NCBI GenBank assembly: GCA_902537215.1
Contig: CACBAM010000007.1
Span: 62,001-126,000, forward strand
Direction: 5' to 3'
Source of the DNA: an uncultured Alphaproteobacteria bacterium
Lineage (GTDB): Bacteria; Pseudomonadota; Alphaproteobacteria; Rhodobacterales; Rhodobacteraceae
Length of the DNA stretch: 64,000 nucleotides
Shown here: positions 52,317 to 61,559 of the stretch, piece by piece
How the letters are laid out: each line of letters begins with the position of its first letter
Numbering within the stretch: position 1 is the first letter of the stretch
Program-made: the position numbers and the translations under genes
Notes under the pieces: generated by a model
Databases searched by the model: none
What the model saw: the letters and a program-made list of their open reading frames with translations, nothing else
Told to the model about the DNA's origin: nothing

Positions 52317-53741
52317 ATGAAAACCAATAAACACGTCATTTGGGACTTTGTATCAAAAAATCAAAAAAGATTTCAAGAGCTAGCTGACAAAGTTTGGTCA
52401 ACTCCTGAAACATGCTACTCTGAGCAAAACTCTATGAGTGCCCATTTTGATGAGTTAATATATCATGGTTTCTCTGTGACAAAGGGTATAGCTAACATAC
52501 CAACTGCTGTCGTAGGAGAATATGGTACTGACGGCCCAATAATTGCGTTTCTGGGAGAGTACGATGCGTTGGCGGGCCTTAGCCAAAAGGCAGATGTCTT
52601 TCATCAAGACCCAGTCAAAAAAGGTGAGAATGGGCATGGCTGCGGTCATAATCTTTTGGGCTCAGCATCCATGCAAGCGGCGGTCGCTCTAAAGGATTGG
52701 TTAAAAGACTCAAATTTACCTGGAGTCGTTAGATATTATGGCTGCCCGGCCGAAGAAGGCGGTGCAGCAAAAACATTTATGGTTCGTGACAAAATATTTA
52801 AAGATGTAGACGTGGCAATTACGTGGCACCCGGGTTGCTTACCGGGGATTGTTAAAGGGTCCAGCCTTGCAAACTGTCGTGTAGACTTCACGTTTGAAGG
52901 TAAGGCTAGCCATGCAGCTGTTTCTCCTCACCTTGGACGCTCAGCTTTGGATGCAATAGAGTTAATGAACGTTGGTGTTAACTATATGAGAGAACATATG
53001 CCTGATAAAGCTCGCATTCACTACGCTCTGATTGATGGTGGGGGCATTTCTCCTAACGTGGTCCAAGCAAAAGCAAAAGTCAGGTATGTTGTACGAGATG
53101 AAACTACACCTAAAATGATGGAATTACTTGAAAGAGTAAAAGAAATAGCAAAAGGTGCAGCTCTTATGACTCAAACAAAAGTCAAGACCAAGATATTAGC
53201 TGGTGTCTCTAATCTACTTTATAACGAAACACTTGGGAATATTATGCAAGGTAACTTAGACCAATTAGGTGCTCCAGAATTCAGTAAAGAAGAGCATTTA
53301 TACGCGAAGAAGTATCAAGACACATTAACGAGAAAAGATATAGAAAGTGCTTATTCTCACGCTGGCATAGATCTAGTTGAGGGGCAAGTTTTGGCAGCAA
53401 CAGTAGTAGCAGGTGATGTGAAGCCAGTCGACATGGGGGGTTCTACAGACGTCGCTGATGTTAGCTGGGTTGTTCCCACGGTGTCACTGTGGGGAGCAAA
53501 CTATGCTATTGGTACACCTTTCCATTCATGGCAAATGACAGCGCAAGGCAAATCATCTATAGCCATTAAAGGAATGACCCACGCCGCAATGGTAATGGCA
53601 GCTACTGGTTCTGATTTAATATTAAATAAAACGATTCTTGATGATGCTTGGAGCGAGCATAATAAAACAATTGAAAAAGAAGGCTACGTGTTACCTATTT
53701 CGCTTTCCGCGTCACCCCCAATCAAGGATATGGCTCCCTAA
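52317..53741 (+). CDS. M20 amidohydrolase, p-aminobenzoyl-glutamate hydrolase subunit B (AbgB)-like
   Basis: A 474-residue zinc peptidase-fold enzyme. Metal-ligand segments are GENGHGCGHNLLG near residue 105, CPAEEGGAAK near 145, ITWHPGC near 172 and GTPFHSWQM near 400. A dimerisation domain insert has KASHAAVSPHLGRSALDA. Length and the APPEFS-like C-terminal part fit AbgB/aminoacylase relatives that cleave amide bonds of folate breakdown products or similar N-acyl amino acids. It sits between the DUF2652 and GST genes on one strand. The substrate is not certain. Confidence 0.87.
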   Translation: MKTNKHVIWDFVSKNQKRFQELADKVWSTPETCYSEQNSMSAHFDELIYHGFSVTKGIANIPTAVVGEYGTDGPIIAFLGEYDALAGLSQKADVFHQDPVKKGENGHGCGHNLLGSASMQAAVALKDWLKDSNLPGVVRYYGCPAEEGGAAKTFMVRDKIFKDVDVAITWHPGCLPGIVKGSSLANCRVDFTFEGKASHAAVSPHLGRSALDAIELMNVGVNYMREHMPDKARIHYALIDGGGISPNVVQAKAKVRYVVRDETTPKMMELLERVKEIAKGAALMTQTKVKTKILAGVSNLLYNETLGNIMQGNLDQLGAPEFSKEEHLYAKKYQDTLTRKDIESAYSHAGIDLVEGQVLAATVVAGDVKPVDMGGSTDVADVSWVVPTVSLWGANYAIGTPFHSWQMTAQGKSSIAIKGMTHAAMVMAATGSDLILNKTILDDAWSEHNKTIEKEGYVLPISLSASPPIKDMAP

Positions 53742-53819
53742 AAAAAATACACAAGTTTTCATTTTGAACTTCTTTTAAATTATAATATCATTAAATATTA
53801 AATAATCGTGGGGGAAAAT

Positions 53820-54533
53820 ATGCCAGAAATAGATATTGCTTACTTACCTATAGTGGGTCGCGGAGAACAAATTAATATTGTATGCGCAATGCATGGCATT
53901 AAAGTGAACCTTAAAATGTCAAAGCCTATGGGTGAAGATTTCGATAAAGACAGTGAAGCACCTTTTGGAACAGTGCCGTGGATGAAGGACCATTCCAACG
54001 GTCTAGAGCTTAATGACTCTATGGCTATCGTTCAGTATTTAGTTACAAAATATGAAGGGCCATTGACACCAAAGTCACCTGATCAGGCGGCAATAATAGG
54101 AAACTACTGGGCTTGGTGCCAAGATTATTATTCTTTTGTACTATCACCTTTTCATGACATCATAACTGGGCATAATGAACCGTTTTGGCGAAATTTAAGG
54201 CTTACTGATACTCTTGCCGAAGGAGGTAAAGAAACAGGAATCAAAAACTTAACTGAACTTCATGGCAAAAGAGCAGAAAGACTTGAGCAAGACCTAAAGA
54301 GATCGTCTTCAGGACCATTTCTTACAGGAGAAGACTGTTCATACGCAGATATATTTTTGTATACTTGCGTTCGGACAACGCAAAAAACAGGAGGCTTTGG
54401 GATACTTAGGGAAGTTTGTGGAGATAATCCTTTTCAATCATATCCTAAAATTTTGGAAGTATGTAATGCAGTTGAAAAAATTGAAAAAGTTAAGGAAACT
54501 GTGGGAAGTAAATTTTCTGACTGTCCAATCTAG
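53820..54533 (+). CDS. Glutathione S-transferase
   Basis: About 237 residues from the ATG at 53820; GGGGGAAA just before it is the ribosome site, so the GTG at 53808 inside it is not the start. The N-terminal thioredoxin domain has IAYLPIVGRGEQINIV (GR-containing, Tyr at the likely catalytic position) and LELNDSMAIVQYL (glutathione site, Asp/Ser). The C-terminal helical domain has LTGEDCSYADIFLYT. Sigma/alpha-type features suggest a small-molecule conjugating enzyme. A hypothetical protein follows 32 bases downstream. Confidence 0.85.
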   Translation: MPEIDIAYLPIVGRGEQINIVCAMHGIKVNLKMSKPMGEDFDKDSEAPFGTVPWMKDHSNGLELNDSMAIVQYLVTKYEGPLTPKSPDQAAIIGNYWAWCQDYYSFVLSPFHDIITGHNEPFWRNLRLTDTLAEGGKETGIKNLTELHGKRAERLEQDLKRSSSGPFLTGEDCSYADIFLYTCVRTTQKTGGFGILREVCGDNPFQSYPKILEVCNAVEKIEKVKETVGSKFSDCPI

Positions 54534-54565
54534 TAAAGAAAAGACTAAAGCATAATATAGATGTC

Positions 54566-54859
54566 ATGAAAATTTCATTGATTGAAAGCTATCAAGTTCA
54601 AGACGTAAGGCACTATGAACTGGATGAAACTAAAATTGAGGCTGATTTTGGTTCAACAGAGAATTTTGAAGAATCTCTTTTTTCTTCTGAATGGAGAGAA
54701 GACACGCATTTTTTAAATCTGTTACATAAGTACGGGAAAGAAGTAAATTTTAAACAAAATCAGCAACAGTGGAGTGATTTCTCAATTCAAGCAGGACATA
54801 TAAAAACAGATGGTAAGGGTAATAAAGTTAAAGAAGATGGGACTTCCGAAAAATTATAA
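54566..54859 (+). CDS. Hypothetical protein, 97 residues
   Basis: No family recognised. It is acidic and soluble, with WREDTHFLNLLHKYG and QQWSDFSIQAGHI segments that suggest helices, and a charged tail KGNKVKEDGTSEKL. It is preceded by GST and followed by an AEC carrier on the same strand, but the gap of 61 bases to the carrier contains a TTGACA box, so transcription of the carrier may be separate. Confidence 0.6.
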   Translation: MKISLIESYQVQDVRHYELDETKIEADFGSTENFEESLFSSEWREDTHFLNLLHKYGKEVNFKQNQQQWSDFSIQAGHIKTDGKGNKVKEDGTSEKL

Positions 54860-54920
54860 AAAATTGACACTGCCAAATTTACCAAAAAATACCATAACTT
54901 CTGTTTTTCTATAAATAATA

Positions 54921-55853
54921 ATGATCAGTTCTCTTTCAGGACTTGCTCCCTTTCCTCTTTTAATTCTACTGGGTATGTTTTTCGGTGTATTCAAGATTTT
55001 CGGTCTTGAAAATGCTCGAACCTTTAACCTATTTATTTTTTATGTTGCCATTCCTTGCGTAATCTTTGAGGCAGTTACTAAAAGCAATCAGGAGAATATA
55101 AACTTTGGTCTTTTAGCATCGTATTTTGTAATGCAAACGATAGCTGGTTTACTAGCTTTTTACGTAACACATAAATTTTTTCTCAGAACCAAAACTGAAG
55201 CAATCATTTGGGGTCTATCTGTTGCCCTATCAAATCATGTGTTGATTATATTACCTCTTTCACAGATTTTTTTTGATGACAGTATATCACTCCATGTTTC
55301 TAGCATAATCGTAATGGACTCTGTAATACTTATATCTATCGTGACGCTTGGCCTTGAATATGTAAGTAAAATCAAAATTGATTTACGAAAATATTCTAAA
55401 GATTTATTAAAAAACCCTCTGGTAATAGCAGTACTCTTGTCTGTTATTGTAAAGTCTTCGGGAATAAATTTAAATAATAGTATTGCTGAAACTATTACAT
55501 CTAAGCTTGCCCAGACTACAATGCCGATAGGTTTGATATCAATGGGGATAATTTTATCGCATTATTTAAACAGAGTATTAACAAGCCTCACCGTTACTAT
55601 TTCTTTTCTTAAGTTACTTTTTGCGCCTTTAGCATTACTAATAATAACCGGTTTTTTCTACCAATTTAATTATCCAAACAATTTTTTAGGAACATTTTTA
55701 GTATCACTTGGCCCATGCGGGGCCTTTTCTTTAGCCCTATGTGCAGCTTATAATGTAAATCCAAGCGAAATAGTTAAGGCAATTTTTGTCACCACTGTTA
55801 TTTCTTTTTTCATTTTAACCCTGTTTATAGGAATTGTATTAAATAACCTGTAA
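54921..55853 (+). CDS. AEC family transporter
   Basis: A 310-residue inner-membrane protein with about ten hydrophobic helices in two five-helix repeats. Repeat marks are LGMFFGVFKIFGLENARTFN and FIFYVAIPCVIFEAVTK in the first, and TTMPIGLISMGIILSHYL and SLGPCGAFSLALCAAYNV in the second. AEC proteins carry organic anions or auxin-like compounds out of or into the cell. It is monocistronic; two inverted repeats lie in the region to the next gene. Substrate unknown. Confidence 0.87.
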   Translation: MISSLSGLAPFPLLILLGMFFGVFKIFGLENARTFNLFIFYVAIPCVIFEAVTKSNQENINFGLLASYFVMQTIAGLLAFYVTHKFFLRTKTEAIIWGLSVALSNHVLIILPLSQIFFDDSISLHVSSIIVMDSVILISIVTLGLEYVSKIKIDLRKYSKDLLKNPLVIAVLLSVIVKSSGINLNNSIAETITSKLAQTTMPIGLISMGIILSHYLNRVLTSLTVTISFLKLLFAPLALLIITGFFYQFNYPNNFLGTFLVSLGPCGAFSLALCAAYNVNPSEIVKAIFVTTVISFFILTLFIGIVLNNL

Positions 55854-55900
55854 TGTTTTTTTTAATAGCGCTCCAGGAACAAGATTAATTTTACACAAAC

Positions 55901-55915
55901 ACCATTATGAATGGT
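55901..55915. other. Inverted repeat ACCATT-ATG-AATGGT
   Basis: Exact six-base arms (55901-55906 and 55910-55915) around ATG, about 48 bases after the end of the AEC gene. The hairpin loop is short and no T-run follows, so a terminator is only weakly supported; an operator for the pirin gene is the alternative. Confidence 0.25.
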
Positions 55916-55928
55916 CTTGGAATTACGA

Positions 55929-55945
55929 GATATAGGCACTATATC
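55929..55945. promoter_or_regulatory. Palindrome GATATAG-GCA-CTATATC, candidate operator of the pirin gene
   Basis: Exact seven-base arms (55929-55935 and 55939-55945) with three bases between. It lies 73 bases before the pirin start, in the gap after the AEC gene, and looks like a dimeric regulator site. The AT-rich stretch that follows (TTCAGTTATATTATAC) could be the promoter. Confidence 0.35.
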
Positions 55946-56017
55946 ATAATTCAAAATAGTTCAGTTATATTATACAACTTACAATAAAGCAGATTTGCGA
56001 TTTTTAAGGAACACACC

Positions 56018-56929
56018 ATGTCTTTCAGACCTATAAAGGAAAAAAAATTAGCTCAACCATTCACCGAAGGAGCAGGAGTAAGTCTCTTTAGAGCATTTGG
56101 TTTTAGTGACCCAGATGAATGTGACCCTTTTCTTATGCTAGACGACTTCAGAAATGATGATCCTGAAAAATTTAAGGCTGGTTTTCCATGGCATCCTCAT
56201 AGAGGAATAGAAACAATTACATATGTACTTGATGGAACTGTGGAACACCAAGACAGTCTTGGAAATAGGGGTAGCTTGATTGGTGGAGACGTACAGTGGA
56301 TGACAGCCGGTTCAGGTATATTGCATCAGGAAATGCCGCTCGGTAACAAAAACGGCCAAATGCATGGGTTTCAGCTTTGGGCTAACCTCCCCTCTTCTCA
56401 AAAAATGGTGGCTCCTCGTTATCAGGACGTCAGCGGCTCAGATATTCCATTGATCGAGGAGGATGATGGCTCAAAAATAAAAATAATTGTTGGTGATTAC
56501 AAGGGCATTAAGGGACCAGTTGACGGCATTGCAGCAGAACCACAATACTTTGATGTTTATATTCCCCCTTTTACTAAAAAAGAGATAAATATCGATACAT
56601 ATAGAAATTGCTTTGCCTATGTTTTTCAGGGAAGTGCTGATTTTGCATATTCTTCTAAACCTATAGGTATTAGAATAGAAAAAGAACTAAAAGGTGAAGA
56701 GTTGAATATTAGGGATTTATCAGGAAACAGAACATTAATTCGGTTCGACACTGGTGACTCGGTCTCTTTAATATCTGGAAAAGATGGAGTTCGGTTCTTA
56801 TTAATATCAGGAAAACCCATTCAAGAACCTGTAGCGTGGCATGGCCCTATAGTGATGAACACGCAAGCGGAGTTAGCACAAGCTTTTAACGAACTTAGAA
56901 ATGGGACTTTCATTAAACCTTTACATTAG
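56018..56929 (+). CDS. Pirin family protein
   Basis: A 303-residue bicupin. The N-terminal cupin has the metal-binding set HPHRGIETITY (His, His), later histidine in LDGTVEHQDS and Glu in SGILHQEMP. Motifs DPFLMLDDFR and HGFQLWANLP are family hallmarks. Bacterial pirins include quercetinase-type dioxygenases and regulators that bind pyruvate dehydrogenase, so activity is uncertain. AAGGAACA before the ATG is the ribosome site. It stands alone, convergent with the LIV operon. Confidence 0.93.
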   Translation: MSFRPIKEKKLAQPFTEGAGVSLFRAFGFSDPDECDPFLMLDDFRNDDPEKFKAGFPWHPHRGIETITYVLDGTVEHQDSLGNRGSLIGGDVQWMTAGSGILHQEMPLGNKNGQMHGFQLWANLPSSQKMVAPRYQDVSGSDIPLIEEDDGSKIKIIVGDYKGIKGPVDGIAAEPQYFDVYIPPFTKKEINIDTYRNCFAYVFQGSADFAYSSKPIGIRIEKELKGEELNIRDLSGNRTLIRFDTGDSVSLISGKDGVRFLLISGKPIQEPVAWHGPIVMNTQAELAQAFNELRNGTFIKPLH

Positions 56930-56969
56930 TATTTTAAATATTTGTTTTTAAAGGATAATAACTGATATA

Positions 56970-57656
56970 TTAAATTAACAAATAGCTCTTTATTAGCTTG
57001 TCATTTAGCTGATTGTATTTGCCGCTCCACGCTATTTTCCCCTTCACTAAAAAGTAAAAATGGTCCGCTAATGTAGAAAGTTTCTCTAAGGATTTATCTA
57101 CTATAATAATGGATAAGCCCGACTTCTTTAAAGTTGCCAGAACATTCCAAATCTCTTTTTGTATCAAAGGGGAAAGCCCCTCAGTTGCCTCATCTAAAAT
57201 CAATAATTTTGGGTTTGTCATTAGTGCCCGCCCAATTGATAGCATTTGCTGCTCGCCTCCAGACAAGGAACCACCTAATTGATACTTTCTATCAAGCAGT
57301 CTTGGGAACAGCTCATAAATTTTTTTTTGATCCCATTCCCCCTCTTTGGCGCTTACCAACAAATTTTCATGAACAGTAAGGTTTGAAAATATTCTTCTTC
57401 CTTCTGGCACAAGACCAATGCCGAGTTTCGCTATTTGAAAATCAATCAAATCATGTATGTCGACTGAATTGAATTTTATCAATCCGCTTTTTTCACTTAT
57501 GATACCACACACACAATGAATAAGTGTGGTCTTCCCCATACCATTTCTTCCCATCAAAGCAATAACGGATCCCTCATTAACTAGAAAATCCACTTCGGAA
57601 AGAGCAATGCTTCCACTGTAAAAAGCGCTGAGATTTTTTGTTTCAAGTAAACTCAT
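56970..57656 (-). CDS. livF: Branched-chain amino acid-type ABC transporter ATPase LivF
   Basis: A 228-residue ABC ATPase. Walker A is GRNGMGKTTLIH near residue 35, the signature LSGGEQQMLSIGRAL near 135-150 and Walker B LLILDEATEGLSP. Second ATPase of the LIV transporter, at the end of the operon. Its ATG overlaps the stop of livG by four bases (ATGA), so it is coupled. It drives uptake with LivG at the cytoplasmic face. Confidence 0.95.
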   Translation of the reverse strand: MSLLETKNLSAFYSGSIALSEVDFLVNEGSVIALMGRNGMGKTTLIHCVCGIISEKSGLIKFNSVDIHDLIDFQIAKLGIGLVPEGRRIFSNLTVHENLLVSAKEGEWDQKKIYELFPRLLDRKYQLGGSLSGGEQQMLSIGRALMTNPKLLILDEATEGLSPLIQKEIWNVLATLKKSGLSIIIVDKSLEKLSTLADHFYFLVKGKIAWSGKYNQLNDKLIKSYLLI

Positions 57657-58408
57657 AAATCGCCCCCTAAATAAGCATTTTGCACTAACTTACTCCTCCT
57701 AATCTTTTCTACACTGCCACTTTCAATAATTTCTCCTTCGTTTAGCACAGAGATTTTATCTGCTAATGCAAAAACTGCTTGCATATCATGTTCTATAAGA
57801 AATATCGGCATAATTTTTTTTATGCTTTTAAGCAATTCAATTAGCTTAGAACTCTCTGCCTGATCAAGACCTGCAAAAGGTTCATCTAATAATAATATTT
57901 TTGGACGCATCGCAAGTGCCATTGCTAACTCTAGTTTTCTTTTATCTCCATGACTTAGCGTCGACGCAACTTTTGTTCCCAGGGTTTCTAAAGATAATTG
58001 ATTTAGTGTTTGATAAACAAAACTAGATTCTGATGAGTTACTTTGAAATTTTCTAAACAGCATTTTGAGAATACTTCTTTTATGTTTTACCGCTAATAAA
58101 ATATTTTCAAATACGGTCATAGACCCAATAATTGACGACACTTGGAAGCTTCTAATACATCCACGGTGAACTCTTGCAATTTCACTTAAGTGATTGACCC
58201 TTCTATCTAGAAGCGTTACCACGCCTTGGTCTGGTTTTAGCTCTCCAGATATCATTTTTATTAAAGTAGTCTTCCCTGCTCCATTAGGACCAATAAGAGC
58301 ATGTAATTGATTTGATATCACCGTCAGACTAATATCTTTTGCAACAACAACGTTACCAAAACACTTGTTAATACCAGATAGCTTTAAAATTTCTTTTTTT
58401 TCGGCCAT
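57653..58408 (-). CDS. livG: Branched-chain amino acid-type ABC transporter ATPase LivG
   Basis: A 251-residue ABC ATPase with Walker A GPNGAGKTTLIKMISG near residue 37, signature LSHGDKRKLELAMAL near 150-165, Walker B ILLLDEPFAGLDQAE and the H-loop FLIEHDMQAV near 205. The characteristic LivG signature variant LSHGDKR (rather than LSGGQ) is present. It is coupled to livF by a four-base overlap and lies four bases after livM. Confidence 0.95.
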   Translation of the reverse strand: MAEKKEILKLSGINKCFGNVVVAKDISLTVISNQLHALIGPNGAGKTTLIKMISGELKPDQGVVTLLDRRVNHLSEIARVHRGCIRSFQVSSIIGSMTVFENILLAVKHKRSILKMLFRKFQSNSSESSFVYQTLNQLSLETLGTKVASTLSHGDKRKLELAMALAMRPKILLLDEPFAGLDQAESSKLIELLKSIKKIMPIFLIEHDMQAVFALADKISVLNEGEIIESGSVEKIRRSKLVQNAYLGGDL

Positions 58409-58412
58409 TGAC

Positions 58413-59381
58413 CTAATCTTTTATAATTAAACCTGAAACACCCTTCGGAAAATAAAGAACTATTAATACTAAAATTACGCCGAGCCAAAATTGCCAATTT
58501 TCTGTTACCTCACCAAGGAATTGCTCTAACAATATAAACACTATAGCTCCTAGCAATGGCCCAAATAGCCTGGCACTTCCTCCAAGTATAACCAAAACAA
58601 TTAATTCTCCAGAAGTTTGCCAACTTAAAGATGTTGGACTAACGAACCTATTAAGATCTACATACAATGCGCCTGCTAAACCTGTTATCGCTCCAGATAT
58701 CACAAAAGCTGTTAATTTAAGCGTATATGGATTAAGACCTAACGATCTCATTTTTTCTTCATTTTCTTTACAGCCTTTTAAAAAATTTCCAAAATTCGAA
58801 TTTATAACCCAATTCAAAATAAACCAAACAACACATAAGCAAGCGAAGCAAATAATAAAAAAGTTTAACGGAAGCATTGTGTTTATTGAAAATAGATCAT
58901 TCCTTACATATGTAGACAAACCATCTTCACCACCATATTTTGTCCAGCCTACTGAAAAATAGTAAGTCATTTGCGCGAAGGCTAAAGTAATCATTATGAA
59001 ATATACACCGCTTGTTCTTATAGAAATGCTCCCAACAACGAGGGCAAAAAACATTGAAAAAATAACAGCGAGAAACCAATTGAAGAGCATTTGACTACTA
59101 CCATTAAAATCAAAAAATATTAAATCGATGGTCTCACCGTTCATGCTATGAAAAGCACTTATCGCAGCCACGTAACTCCCTATACCGAAAAACATTGCAT
59201 GACCAAAAGACACCATGCCCCCAAATCCTAATATTAAATTTAAAGCACAGCCAGCGATCCCCAAAATAACAATTTTTGTTGCAAGAGTAATGAAGTAAGG
59301 TTCATTTATTACGTAACCAATCAAGGAAAAAGCGAAGATACCAAGGACTATAATTAGATTGAACTTTTTTTCTGTGAGCAT
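58413..59381 (-). CDS. livM: Branched-chain amino acid-type ABC transporter permease LivM
   Basis: A 322-residue permease with about nine to ten hydrophobic helices. The family segment LILGFGGMVSFGHAMFFGIG is near residue 50, and the ATPase-contact loop is GNFLKGCKENEEKMRSLGLNPYTLKLTAF near 205-235 (shown in part: RSLGLNPYTLKL). Its start overlaps the stop of livH by one base (TAATG). With LivH it forms the membrane channel. Confidence 0.95.
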   Translation of the reverse strand: MLTEKKFNLIIVLGIFAFSLIGYVINEPYFITLATKIVILGIAGCALNLILGFGGMVSFGHAMFFGIGSYVAAISAFHSMNGETIDLIFFDFNGSSQMLFNWFLAVIFSMFFALVVGSISIRTSGVYFIMITLAFAQMTYYFSVGWTKYGGEDGLSTYVRNDLFSINTMLPLNFFIICFACLCVVWFILNWVINSNFGNFLKGCKENEEKMRSLGLNPYTLKLTAFVISGAITGLAGALYVDLNRFVSPTSLSWQTSGELIVLVILGGSARLFGPLLGAIVFILLEQFLGEVTENWQFWLGVILVLIVLYFPKGVSGLIIKD

Positions 59382-60298
59382 TATTTTTTTCCAAAAAGAC
59401 CAGTGGGTCTAAATATTAACACTAGTGCCATTAAGAGATATGCACTAATAGAAGCCAGTGACGAGCCTAGGGATAAGGCTTGGGAGGTCTCCATAATAAG
59501 TTCAAAAAATATTGGGAGAAACAGTCGAGCCATAGTGTCAAGAACTCCTATTAAAAGTGCTCCAATCAATGCACCTTTAATTGAACCGATTCCACCTATT
59601 ACTATTACAACAAAAGCCAATATCAATACAGGTTCTCCCATACCAACTTCAACTGATTGGATAGCACCAATTAATGCTCCAGCCAATCCTGCTAGTGCCG
59701 CTCCCATTGCAAATACTATTGTATAAAGTCTTGATATATTTATTCCTAGAACTCTTATCATTTGTCTATCGTTCTGACCGGCTTTAATTTGAATTCCTAA
59801 TAAGGTTCTATTTATTAAAAAATATAGGCCTATGGCTATAAAAAGACCTATGATTATAATTATCAACCTGTACTTGGAGTATACTATCTCACCAGGTAAT
59901 AGAATATTTCCTTGAAGTATATTTGGAATATCCAAAAAAAGTGGAAATGCGCCAAAAATGTACCTGGTTGCCTCTGAAAATATCAAAATAAGTGCAAATG
60001 TTGCTAAAACCTGGTCAAGATGGTCACGCTCATAAAGCTTTCTAATAATTGAGGACTCGACCATTATTCCAATAAGAGCTGGAAAGATTAATGAAGCCAA
60101 AATGGCTAACAAGAAATTCCCAGTCAAACCAGCAACAAAAGAAGCGCTAAAGGCTCCTATCATGAAAAAAGAGCCATGGGCCAAGTTTATCAAGCCCATA
60201 ACTCCGAAAATCAATGTCAAACCTGCCGACATCAAAAACAGCATAAATCCAAACTGTATGCCGTTTAATAACTGCTCAATAAAGAGCTGCAAAGACAT
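59381..60298 (-). CDS. livH: Branched-chain amino acid-type ABC transporter permease LivH
   Basis: A 305-residue permease with about eight helices. MSLQLFIEQLLNGIQFG at the N-terminus and LIFGVMGLINLAHGSFFMIG near residue 30 are typical of LivH, with RMIRVLGINISRLYT as the ATPase-contact loop and GGIGSIKGALIGALLIG near 235. It is the first membrane gene of the operon, 44 bases after the binding-protein gene. Confidence 0.95.
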   Translation of the reverse strand: MSLQLFIEQLLNGIQFGFMLFLMSAGLTLIFGVMGLINLAHGSFFMIGAFSASFVAGLTGNFLLAILASLIFPALIGIMVESSIIRKLYERDHLDQVLATFALILIFSEATRYIFGAFPLFLDIPNILQGNILLPGEIVYSKYRLIIIIIGLFIAIGLYFLINRTLLGIQIKAGQNDRQMIRVLGINISRLYTIVFAMGAALAGLAGALIGAIQSVEVGMGEPVLILAFVVIVIGGIGSIKGALIGALLIGVLDTMARLFLPIFFELIMETSQALSLGSSLASISAYLLMALVLIFRPTGLFGKK

Positions 60299-60342
60299 AT
60301 TTCACATTAACCAGGCTGTTGTAGAGCTAAATACCTTATCAT

Positions 60343-61482
60343 TTACATTTTACACTGGTCTACATAGAAATTTGAATGATCTACTAGACCAGAAGAAATC
60401 AATTTATTAGTAAGAGTACCATTTTCCTCTACGACTTCTCTAACATATATGTCTTGTATGGGATGGTGATTGGAAGAAAAGGCGAACTTTCCCCTTGTCG
60501 ACTTAAAACCCTGAGTTGGAGCATTTTTTAGTGCTTCTCTAAAAGCATCCATATCCTTAATACTCGCATTTGCCATTGCTGAAACTATGATTTTGCCAGT
60601 ATCATAGCCCTGAGAGGCATATAAAGATGGCAAACGCCCATAAGCTGATTGGAAGTCTTCTACAAACTTTTTATTTTCTGCATTTTCTATATCTTTTGAC
60701 CATTGGGATGTGTTTTTTACTCCTAGAGCTGCGTTTCCAACAGCTTTTAGAATACCTTGATCAAATGAAAATGCTGGTCCAACCAGTGGCAAATCTACTT
60801 GTGCCTGAGAAAACTGTTTGATGAAGGCTATTCCCATTCCTCCAGGAAGGAAGAAATAAACGCTATCCGCCTTCGACGCTCTTATCTTTGCTATTTCCGC
60901 GGCATAATCAGTTTGACCAAGCTTTGTGTACACTTCATTCTCAATAGAACCCTTAAAATAACGTTTGTATCCTGTGAGTGCATCTTTTCCTGCTGGATAG
61001 TTAGGAGCAATTATGAAACTATTTTTAAAACCAGCCGAACTAGCGTACCCTCCTGCAGCTTCATGGAGATTATCATTTTGCCAAGCTATATTGAAATAAT
61101 TCTTGTGACATTTCTTTCCAGCTAGTAACGACGGTCCTGCGTTTGGTGAAAGATAGAACTTTCCTTGATTTACCACTGCAGGGACGACGGCCATAGCCAA
61201 GTTTGACCAAACAATACCTGTAATTATGTCAACTTTGTCCGATTGTATCATTTTATCTGCAAGTTGAACGGCAATATCGGGTTTTCTCTGGTCATCACCA
61301 GAAAATATCTCTATGTTTGGCTCATCCTTAACAGCGAGGGCAAATCCATCTCGAATATCAATTCCTAGTCCAGATCCTCCTCCTGATAAAGTAGTGATCA
61401 TTCCGACTTTAACTTTATCTCCATAAGCATGTGAAATAGTAAGTAAAAATAATATAAAAGTTGAAATTGATTTTTTAAACAT
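60343..61482 (-). CDS. LIV-type ABC transporter periplasmic substrate-binding protein
   Basis: A 379-residue periplasmic protein with a signal peptide (about residues 1-21, FILFLLTISHAYG). The mature part has the type I binding fold: VKVGMITTLSGGGSGLGIDIRDG (shown in part), FSGDDQRKPDIAVQLADKMI, and SPNAGPSLLAGKKCHKNYF. GGAGLGIDIRDG differs from classic leucine-binding proteins, so the ligand may be an aromatic acid, amide or urea-like compound rather than a branched amino acid. A very strong GAGGGGGT ribosome site precedes the ATG. It heads the five-gene LIV operon. Confidence 0.92.
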   Translation of the reverse strand: MFKKSISTFILFLLTISHAYGDKVKVGMITTLSGGGSGLGIDIRDGFALAVKDEPNIEIFSGDDQRKPDIAVQLADKMIQSDKVDIITGIVWSNLAMAVVPAVVNQGKFYLSPNAGPSLLAGKKCHKNYFNIAWQNDNLHEAAGGYASSAGFKNSFIIAPNYPAGKDALTGYKRYFKGSIENEVYTKLGQTDYAAEIAKIRASKADSVYFFLPGGMGIAFIKQFSQAQVDLPLVGPAFSFDQGILKAVGNAALGVKNTSQWSKDIENAENKKFVEDFQSAYGRLPSLYASQGYDTGKIIVSAMANASIKDMDAFREALKNAPTQGFKSTRGKFAFSSNHHPIQDIYVREVVEENGTLTNKLISSGLVDHSNFYVDQCKM

Positions 61483-61559
61483 AGCACCCCCTCATCTCTA
61501 GTCAGGCCATCAGATTAGCTTTATAAAGTTAAAAATAAAAGAAAAATTTAAATATTTTT

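Noticed and set aside
54864-54869. TTGACA before the AEC gene as a promoter
   Set aside because: No acceptable -10 box at 16-18 bases; too weak to list as a promoter.
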